From NCBI GenBank assembly GCA_947625645.1, contig CANQPE010000012.1, positions 1 through 32,857 on the forward strand: a stretch of 32,857 nt of DNA. The letters run 5' to 3'. The notes under the pieces were generated by a model. It ran no database searches and was not told where the DNA came from. It worked only from the letters and a program-made list of their open reading frames with translations. Source of the DNA: an uncultured Clostridia bacterium (lineage in GTDB: Bacteria > Bacillota > Clostridia > TANB77 > CAG-508). The position numbers were made by a program, and so were the translations under genes. Positions 26,853-32,857 of this stretch are shown piece after piece (positions within the stretch are counted from its first letter, which is position 1; each line of letters starts with the position of its first letter).

Positions 26853-27425
26853 ATGAAAGAAAAAGCAATCCAAGACTGGATTCCAATAGAGAGAATTGAT
26901 TTAGATGGAATTGTTCAATTAAAAAATCAAAGATTCCTTAAGATAATGAAAATTGTTCCCATCAATTATCAGTTAAAATCAGATTTAGAGAAAAAGGCAA
27001 TTTTAAATGCATACAAATTATTTTTAAAAACATGTAATTTCGATATTCAAATTGTGATTCAAAGTAAAAAAGAGGATTTACAAAAGCATATTTTACAAAT
27101 TCAAAAAAATATTGAAAAACCAGAAAATGAATTTTTAAAAAATATAGCAGAAGAATATATTCATTACATAAATCAAATGAATTTGTCAAAAAAATCTTCA
27201 AGTAAAGAATTTTTTATGATCATTCAGAGTGAAAAAATCTCTGAAAAAAATTTTAGTCAAACAGAAGAAATTATGAAAAATGAACTCAAAGAAAAATATT
27301 TTAAAATAAAAGAGTGTTTAGCAAGATGTGGAAATTCTGTGGAAGAAATTTCTAATCGAAAAAATGTCATTCAAATTTTATATTCTTTTTTTAATACCAG
27401 AAAAATTTTATATAAACAAGAATAA
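26853..27425 (+). CDS. Small VirB4 N-terminal-domain-like protein
   Basis: A 190-residue protein; ATG 26853 follows AAAGGAGGTTGATAC. Residues 19-88 (GIVQLKNQRFLKIMKI, NYQLKSDLEKKA, DIQIVIQSKK) match the VirB4 N-terminal pattern and the corresponding part (85-150) of the membrane-anchored protein at 3376-4611. Unlike that protein it has no transmembrane helix and lacks about 220 residues. Residues 90-190 are charged helices. It lies 21 bp before the VirB4-like ATPase gene, so the pair repeats the split arrangement of the left cluster. It probably binds or regulates the ATPase; this is inferred. Confidence 0.6.
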   Translation: MKEKAIQDWIPIERIDLDGIVQLKNQRFLKIMKIVPINYQLKSDLEKKAILNAYKLFLKTCNFDIQIVIQSKKEDLQKHILQIQKNIEKPENEFLKNIAEEYIHYINQMNLSKKSSSKEFFMIIQSEKISEKNFSQTEEIMKNELKEKYFKIKECLARCGNSVEEISNRKNVIQILYSFFNTRKILYKQE

Positions 27426-27446
27426 AAAGCAGAAAGGAAGCCATTC

Positions 27447-29255
27447 ATGAAAGAAAAAAGGACAGAAAAAAATACAATCTATTCAGGGGCAATGGATGAA
27501 AAAAATAAAATCAGTCCAGCATATTTGAATTTACAAAATCCAAAATATATTGAAATTGATAATTTATATTATGCAGGTTTAATTGTAGTAGATTATGATA
27601 GAGAGCAAACAGATTTAATTTTAAAAAGTTTAATTGAAACCAATATTGATATGAATCTTTCTATTTTTTATGAAAAACAAGATTCCTATAAAATGATAAA
27701 AGAATTAACGTATCATATTGGAAATGTTGGCGTAGAAATAAAAGGAGCAAATGAAAATAGACAAGATATAGATATAGCAGCGTTTACATACAATGATGCA
27801 AAATATATTAGAAAAGAAATGCAAGTAAATAATGAAGATTTATATTTTTTGTATGTATATATTATGATTTATGACAAAGATATCAAAAATTTAGAATATT
27901 TTTTAAATAAAATTGAAGGCCTAGCACAAAGCAAAGGAATGCAAACAAGAAGGGCAAATTTTAGACAAGAAGAAGTTTTTTTGGCAACAATTCCTCTTAT
28001 GGAACATAAAGAAATGATTAAAGAAGCTGCCAAAAGAAATGTTTTAACAACAGGTGTATTAGCAACCTATCCATTTATTTCTTCAACAATTTTTGATGAA
28101 GATGGAATTTTTATTGGGACAAATATTTATAATAATTCTCTAGTTTTTATCAATCGATATCAAACAGAAAAATATAAAAATGCAAATATTTGTATTTTTG
28201 GAACAAGTGGTGCAGGAAAATCTTTTTATACAAAATTATTAATTTTAAGATATCGATTATTAGGAATGAAACAATATATTATTGACCCAGAAAGAGAATA
28301 TACAAATATTTGTGAAAACATGAAAGGAACATTAATTAAATTAGGACCAACATCTCAGACATATATTAATATTTTAGAAATTAGAAAAGAAAGTATAGAA
28401 GAAGGAGAAAATGGATTTTTGGCAACTAAAATTTCTAAATTAATTGGATTTTTTCATTTGATTTTTGGACAAATGGACGAAGAAGAAAAAGCAATTTTGG
28501 AAGAAAAATTAATTGAAACATATCATGAAAAAGGAATTACGTTTGATGATGAAAGTTTATATAAATTAGAAAAAGATAAAATGATAAAAGAATTTAAAGG
28601 TCCTAAAGATATGCCATTGTTAGGAGATTTGTTTCGCATTCTAGGGAAAGACGAAAGAACCAAAAAGTTTAAAACAAAATTAATACCTTTTGTTGAAGGT
28701 TCTTTAAAATTTTTTAATCATTATACAAATATAGAAATTAATAATGAATTAATTGTTGCTGATGTTTATGATTTAGGCGAAGAAAATTTACAATATGGAA
28801 TGTATCTTTTTACAGATATTTTTTGGGATAAAATCAAAGAAAATCGAAATGAAAAAAAGGCGATTTATTTAGATGAAATTTGGAGATTAATTGGCGTGAC
28901 TTCTAATAAAAACGTGGCGAGTTTTATTTATAAAATTTTTAAAACCATTCGAAAATATGGTGGAAGTAGTGTGGCAATTACACAAGACATTTCTGATATT
29001 TTTAGTTTAGAGGATGGAATTTATGGGAAAAGTATTTTAAATAATTCAAGTATTAAAACGTTTTTTTCCCTAGAAGAAGAAAATATTAAAATTTTAAGTG
29101 AATTTGCCAATTTGTCTGAAAAAGAAAAAGTAGAAATTAAATCTTTAAAAAGAGGGGAGTGTTTAATGTTTGTGGGAGATGACCATATTTTAACAAAAAT
29201 AGAAGCATCTGAAGGTGAAAAAAATATGATAGAAAACAAGAAAGGAAATTTATGA
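27447..29255 (+). CDS. VirB4-like ATPase, second copy (gyrB-gyrA insert)
   Basis: A 602-residue protein; ATG 27447 follows AGAAAGGAAGCCATTC. Walker A is GTSGAGKS (252-259) and Walker B AIYLDEIW (472-479), then IRKYGGSSVAITQDISDIFS, the VirB4/TraC motif order. Residues 35-200 match the middle region of the left VirB4 in layout. It is strongly diverged from the left copy (about 50 residues shorter, more A-rich codons) but has the same missing N-terminal domain, supplied by the preceding gene. No pilin, PrgI or VirB6 gene accompanies it here. It may power a variant machine with components of the left cluster, or a separate function. Both ATP-binding motifs are intact. It ends in an ATGA overlap with the next gene. 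Confidence 0.82.
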   Translation: MKEKRTEKNTIYSGAMDEKNKISPAYLNLQNPKYIEIDNLYYAGLIVVDYDREQTDLILKSLIETNIDMNLSIFYEKQDSYKMIKELTYHIGNVGVEIKGANENRQDIDIAAFTYNDAKYIRKEMQVNNEDLYFLYVYIMIYDKDIKNLEYFLNKIEGLAQSKGMQTRRANFRQEEVFLATIPLMEHKEMIKEAAKRNVLTTGVLATYPFISSTIFDEDGIFIGTNIYNNSLVFINRYQTEKYKNANICIFGTSGAGKSFYTKLLILRYRLLGMKQYIIDPEREYTNICENMKGTLIKLGPTSQTYINILEIRKESIEEGENGFLATKISKLIGFFHLIFGQMDEEEKAILEEKLIETYHEKGITFDDESLYKLEKDKMIKEFKGPKDMPLLGDLFRILGKDERTKKFKTKLIPFVEGSLKFFNHYTNIEINNELIVADVYDLGEENLQYGMYLFTDIFWDKIKENRNEKKAIYLDEIWRLIGVTSNKNVASFIYKIFKTIRKYGGSSVAITQDISDIFSLEDGIYGKSILNNSSIKTFFSLEEENIKILSEFANLSEKEKVEIKSLKRGECLMFVGDDHILTKIEASEGEKNMIENKKGNL

Positions 29256-30358
29256 AAAATATTATTACAGCATTAAATTATCCAGAGTTAAATGAAAAAT
29301 TACAAAAAGAAAAAAATATAAAAATCATGAATAAAGATATTGTTTATAAAGAAGGCATTTTAGAAATATTAGAAATAAAAAAAGAAATTCATTTAGCGAT
29401 TATTAATTATGATTTACCAGGAAATATTTCAATAGAAGAATTAATTCAAAAAATATATAAAATCAATAAAAACATAGAATTAATTTTTATTCTCGAAAAA
29501 GAAAATCAAGAAAAAGAAAATGTATTAAAAAAATATAATATTAAAAATATTTATTATAATGATGAAATCACAACGAAAAAATTCATTCAAATCATTCAAG
29601 AAAAAAATAAAAAAACAGAACAAGAATTAGAAGAAGAAATAAAAGAACTAAAAAAAATAATACGAGAAATGCCAAAAGAGAAATCAGAGAGAAAGAAAAA
29701 AAGAGAGAAACTATGGTTAAAAAAACAAAGCCAAAAGACTCAAAACAGGAAACATAATGTTAGGAAAATCCAAAATGCGATTGTCATTGAACGAAAAATG
29801 GAAGATGATGAAAAACAGGTGGCCGTAGACTTAGCTAAAAAAATGAAGAACGGAAAAAAACGAGTTTTATTGGTTGACTTGAAATTGAATCATGAAGATA
29901 TTCATCAAGCATTTCATAAAGAGAAATTGTTTCAGAACATCGAACACAAAAATTTTTTTATTCATATTTATAAAAACGTAAAATTATTAACAGGTTTTTC
30001 AAAATTTGTGGAAAATAATCCTCAAAAAGAAATGAAAAAGATAATTAGCATGATAGAAAAAAATGCAAAAAAATATGATATTGTCATAATTGAAATTTTA
30101 GAAAATGAATTTTCAGAATTAAATCAAAAAATAATGAAACAAGTAGGAAAATATATTTATATGTTTTCTGGTACCATTTACGATATCAAAAATGCAAAAG
30201 AAAAAATAGAAACATATAAAAAAATAAAAGATATGAAACTGTATTTATTTTTAGATCAAAAAAAGTCACCCAAAATTAGTATAGCTATTTTAAAAGAAAT
30301 ATTTAAAAAAGTAAACATATTAAAAAAAGAAAAGCAAATGATTCGATTAATGAAATAG
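29252..30358 (+). CDS. CpaE/TadZ-like protein: receiver-like domain plus P-loop-degenerate ParA/MinD-like domain
   Basis: A 368-residue protein overlapping the ATPase gene by 4 nt (ATGA). Residues 1-110 have an alternating sheet/helix pattern like a response-regulator receiver (IITALNYPELNEKL, HLAIINYDLPG, IELIFILEKEN). Residues 115-165 are a very charged coiled stretch. Residues 170-368 follow the ParA/MinD fold: AIVIERKM, then KRVLLVDLKLNHED, NVKLLTG, KKYDIVIIEI. Where the Walker A loop (KGGxGKT) should be there is ERKMEDDEKQ, so ATP binding is probably lost. This is the CpaE/TadZ architecture, whose members position pilus or secretion machines at cell sites. Here a localisation or scaffold role for the VirB4-like ATPase is plausible. 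The codons are extremely A-rich. Confidence 0.6.
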   Translation: MKNIITALNYPELNEKLQKEKNIKIMNKDIVYKEGILEILEIKKEIHLAIINYDLPGNISIEELIQKIYKINKNIELIFILEKENQEKENVLKKYNIKNIYYNDEITTKKFIQIIQEKNKKTEQELEEEIKELKKIIREMPKEKSERKKKREKLWLKKQSQKTQNRKHNVRKIQNAIVIERKMEDDEKQVAVDLAKKMKNGKKRVLLVDLKLNHEDIHQAFHKEKLFQNIEHKNFFIHIYKNVKLLTGFSKFVENNPQKEMKKIISMIEKNAKKYDIVIIEILENEFSELNQKIMKQVGKYIYMFSGTIYDIKNAKEKIETYKKIKDMKLYLFLDQKKSPKISIAILKEIFKKVNILKKEKQMIRLMK

Positions 30359-30371
30359 GGGAGAGAAGCGT

Positions 30372-30416
30372 ATGAAAAAAGGATGTGGTAAATGTGGAAT
30401 TAAAGGAAATGAATGA
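30372..30416 (+). CDS. Possible 14-residue leader peptide with a CxxC motif
   Basis: ATG 30372 follows GGGGAG at 8 nt, the best ribosome site in this stretch. It reads MKKGCGKCGIKGNE and stops at 30414-30416, overlapping the start region of the next protein in another frame. It may be a translated leader that couples translation to the ATG at 30409, or the relic of a shifted start. Weak evidence, as it is short. Confidence 0.3.
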   Translation: MKKGCGKCGIKGNE

Positions 30417-31119
30417 TACAAAAAATTTAGAAATTGAAAATACTGTGTCAAATGAAGTAACACAAAAAAATTTTTTAGAAACAACTTTAGGAAAAACCAT
30501 TAATACAGCAATTGATATTGGAATAAGAGCGATTTTGCCTGATTTTATAGATGAACAAATCATTCATTTAAAAAATAATTTATTGAATAATGGATTAAAA
30601 GAAGGAATCACAAAATCTGTCGATGAGGCGATTGATTTAGGAAAAAGTGCTGTAGGAATTGTAACAGGAAATTTCGAGAATATTAATCAGATGCAAGATG
30701 CTATAAAAACAGGTGGAATTATTGATGGAATTTCTAATGTATTAGATTTTGTAGTCGATAAAATGAAACATTCAGGGTTAGTGAATGATCAGACAGCTAA
30801 TACAATAAAACAAGGAAAGGATGTTATTTTAAACCATGTAGAAAGTAATATTGAAAGTACTTTTTCAGATCAATTAAAAGCAGCAGAGCTAACGAACAAA
30901 TATATGAACCAATGGAAAGAATATTATAATAATCGAGACTTTGATGGTATGCAGAAAGAATATCAAAAAATACAAAAAGAAATCAAAAAATTAGTACCAC
31001 TAGAGCAGACGATTCATGAAGCAAGAACCATTCAGAATTTACACCAATTGATCAAAAATAATGGAAAAAATTTTGATTTAACGCCAGAAGAATTAGAACT
31101 TGCCAAAAAATTACAATGA
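30385..31119 (+). CDS. Hypothetical alpha-helical protein, last gene of the insert
   Basis: A 244-residue protein if it starts at GTG 30385; in-frame ATG 30409 (236 residues) is an alternative, since it overlaps the stop of the 14-codon upstream frame. No signal peptide and no clear transmembrane helix. Residues 28-135 contain small-residue/hydrophobic helices (KTINTAIDIGIRAILPDFID, GIIDGISNVLDFVVDKMK) and residues 145-240 are charged helices with coiled potential. I do not recognise the family. It lies 26 bp after the TadZ-like gene and 145 bp before gyrA. The amphipathic, gas-vesicle- or effector-like look is not specific enough for a function. Confidence 0.7.
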   Translation: MVNVELKEMNDTKNLEIENTVSNEVTQKNFLETTLGKTINTAIDIGIRAILPDFIDEQIIHLKNNLLNNGLKEGITKSVDEAIDLGKSAVGIVTGNFENINQMQDAIKTGGIIDGISNVLDFVVDKMKHSGLVNDQTANTIKQGKDVILNHVESNIESTFSDQLKAAELTNKYMNQWKEYYNNRDFDGMQKEYQKIQKEIKKLVPLEQTIHEARTIQNLHQLIKNNGKNFDLTPEELELAKKLQ

Positions 31120-31199
31120 TAAAGAGAAAATGATAAAAAGAAAGGCATATTAGGGAACAGGTAGGGGGACAATTAAAATAACGAATTTTTGGAAAATCC

Positions 31200-31228
31200 T
31201 TGCAAAATTTCTTTTGTTTTAGTATAAT
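31200..31228 (+). promoter_or_regulatory. Promoter of gyrA
   Basis: TTGCAA (31200-31205), a 17-bp spacer and consensus TATAAT (31223-31228), 36 bp before the gyrA start. gyrA is therefore transcribed independently of the insert. Confidence 0.85.
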
Positions 31229-31264
31229 ACAAAATAGATAAAATCAAGGAAAGAAGGAAATAGA

Positions 31265-32857
31265 ATGGAAGAAAGACAAGACAGACGAGACGGAAAAATC
31301 ATAGAAAGAGACATAGAAAAAGAAATGCGAACAGCATATATTGATTATGCTATGAGTGTTATAGTATCTCGAGCGCTTCCAGATGTAAGAGATGGTTTAA
31401 AACCTGTTCATAGAAGGATTTTATATTCTATGCATGAAGATGGAATTACTTCTGATAAAGCCTATCGTAAATGTGCCAATACTGTAGGTTCTGTGTTAGG
31501 AAGGTATCATCCACATGGAGACAGTTCTGTCTATGATGCTATGGTTAGATTAGCACAAGACTTTACAATGAGATACCCTTTAGTAGATGGGCATGGAAAC
31601 TTTGGTTCCGTAGATGGAGATAGTCCAGCTGCTATGAGGTATACAGAAGCAAGGATGGCAAAAGTGGCAGAATATATGTTAACTGACATAGAAAAAAATA
31701 CAGTTGACTTTATGCCAAACTATGACGATAGATTACAAGAACCAACGGTGTTACCAGCAAGATTACCAGCGCTATTAATTAATGGTTCTTCTGGGATTGC
31801 TGTAGGAATGGCAACCAATATACCACCACACAATTTAAGAGAAGTCATTGATGGAATTATTAAAATTATTGATGAAGATGAAGTTTCAGACGAAGATTTG
31901 ATGCAAGTTATCAAAGGACCAGATTTTCCAACAGGTGCTACCATATTAGGTCTTGAAGGAATTAAACAAGCCTATACCACTGGTAGAGGAAAGATCACCA
32001 TGAGAGCAGAAGCTGAAATTGAGGAAATGAGTGGAGGAAAACAAAGAATTATTGTCACTTCTTTACCATATCAGGTCAATAAAGCAAAATTGGTAAAAAC
32101 AATTTCAGATTTAACGAAAGAGAAAAAAATTGAAGGAATTACGGAAGTTAGAGATGAGTCTGATAGGCAAGAAAAAACAAGGGTTGTCATAGAACTTAGA
32201 AAAGATGCCAATGCACAAGTGGTGTTAAATCAATTGTATAAGCATACACAAATGCAAGATACATTTGGTGTTATTTTACTAGCATTAGTGAATGGAGAAC
32301 CTAAAATTTTAACATTGAGACAAATTTTAGATTGTTACATTGACCATAGAAAAGAAGTTATTTTAAGAAGAACACAGTTTGATTTGGACAAAGCCCTAGC
32401 AAGAGCTCATATTTTAGAAGGATTGAAAATTGCATTAGATAATATAGATGAGGTTATTAGCATTATTCGTTCTTCTTATGATAATGCCAAAGAAAGATTG
32501 ATGGAACGTTTTGGGCTATCAGACATTCAAGCACAATCTATTTTGGACATGAGGTTGAGGACATTACAAGGTTTGCAAAGAGAAAAAATAGAAGAAGAAT
32601 ATAATGAATTAATGAAATTAATTGCACATTTAAGAGACGTTTTAGCAAGTGAACGACTTGTGTTTGACATTATCAAAGAAGAACTACTTGAAATTAAAGC
32701 AAAATTTGGTGATGATAGATTAACCAAAATAGTGGCAGCGGAAGGGGAGTTTGTTGTAGAGGATTTAATTAAAGAAGAGCAAACGGTAATTGCCCTAACA
32801 CATTTTGGATATATCAAAAGAATGCCAATTGATACTTATAAGAGCCAAAGGCGAGGA
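31265..32857 (+). CDS. gyrA: DNA gyrase subunit A (3' end outside window)
   Basis: The first 531 codons are visible. ATG 31265 follows AAAGAAGGAAATAGA. The N-terminal breakage-reunion domain shows RALPDVRDGLKPVHRRIL and the quinolone region HPHGDSSVYDAMVR, with the serine and aspartate at the usual resistance positions (E. coli 83 and 87) in the wild-type state. The catalytic tyrosine is at residue 126 in MRYTEARM, and GSSGIAVGMATNIPPHN is present. The frame runs to the window end, where the coiled tower region is complete and the C-terminal beta-pinwheel is missing. It pairs with gyrB at 24231-26159. Confidence 0.98.
   Translation, partial: MEERQDRRDGKIIERDIEKEMRTAYIDYAMSVIVSRALPDVRDGLKPVHRRILYSMHEDGITSDKAYRKCANTVGSVLGRYHPHGDSSVYDAMVRLAQDFTMRYPLVDGHGNFGSVDGDSPAAMRYTEARMAKVAEYMLTDIEKNTVDFMPNYDDRLQEPTVLPARLPALLINGSSGIAVGMATNIPPHNLREVIDGIIKIIDEDEVSDEDLMQVIKGPDFPTGATILGLEGIKQAYTTGRGKITMRAEAEIEEMSGGKQRIIVTSLPYQVNKAKLVKTISDLTKEKKIEGITEVRDESDRQEKTRVVIELRKDANAQVVLNQLYKHTQMQDTFGVILLALVNGEPKILTLRQILDCYIDHRKEVILRRTQFDLDKALARAHILEGLKIALDNIDEVISIIRSSYDNAKERLMERFGLSDIQAQSILDMRLRTLQGLQREKIEEEYNELMKLIAHLRDVLASERLVFDIIKEELLEIKAKFGDDRLTKIVAAEGEFVVEDLIKEEQTVIALTHFGYIKRMPIDTYKSQRRG

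Overview
The window is the chromosomal replication-origin neighbourhood of a very AT-rich Gram-positive bacterium, most likely an uncultured member of the Clostridia. This rests on the gene order rpmH-rnpA-yidD-yidC-jag-mnmE-mnmG-rsmG-parA-parB on the minus strand and dnaA-dnaN-recF-gyrB-(insert)-gyrA on the plus strand, on purine-rich AGGAGG-type ribosome binding sites, on sigma-A-like promoters, and on very A+T-rich codons. The genus cannot be named from the sequence alone. Nearly all genes point away from the dnaA-dnaN intergenic region, as expected for leading-strand genes on two replichores. That gap holds DnaA boxes, six perfect DnaA-trio repeats and an AT-rich unwinding region, so it is the likely oriC.

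From left to right: 1-7347 (minus) is a type IV secretion / conjugation-like membrane machine. It contains a VirB6/TrbL-like channel protein (cut by the window edge), a VirB4 ATPase split into two genes, a PrgI/VirB3-like protein, and three consecutive VirB2-like pilin paralogues whose N-terminal ectodomains range from about 20 to about 300 residues. Positions 7505-10325 are an accessory patch: an Rpn/YhgA-type nuclease gene, a toxin-antitoxin-like pair (AbiEii-family nucleotidyltransferase with a small partner) lying between two 113-bp direct repeats, and two tRNA-Ser genes. Positions 10440-19621 are the conserved origin block (DUF4446, parB, parA, rsmG, mnmG, mnmE, jag, yidC, yidD, rnpA, rpmH). 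mnmE carries an apparent +1 frameshift at codon 12. Positions 19622-26159 hold dnaA, oriC, dnaN, an extraordinary poly-A tract, recF and gyrB.

Between gyrB and gyrA, normally neighbours in this gene cluster, sits a roughly 5-kb insert. It has a 693-bp gene-free leader and then four co-directional genes behind a strong promoter: a small VirB4-N-like protein, a VirB4-like ATPase, a CpaE/TadZ-like protein with a degenerate P-loop, and an unrecognised 244-residue protein. The VirB4 split into an N-terminal-domain gene and an ATPase gene occurs in both the left machine and this insert. The two loci therefore look like diverged copies or partners of one secretion-type system flanking the origin. 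No relaxase, VirD4 coupling protein, VirB11 or integrase is visible in the window, so whether the system moves DNA, moves protein or builds a surface fibre is unknown.

How the parts fit: ParA/ParB and DnaA/DnaN/RecF/gyrase run replication and segregation. RnpA, RpmH, MnmE, MnmG, RsmG and the tRNAs serve translation. YidC, YidD and Jag serve membrane insertion, on which the neighbouring multi-membrane-protein machine would depend. The most unusual content is the origin-linked split-VirB4 system with graded pilin paralogues and its satellite between gyrB and gyrA.
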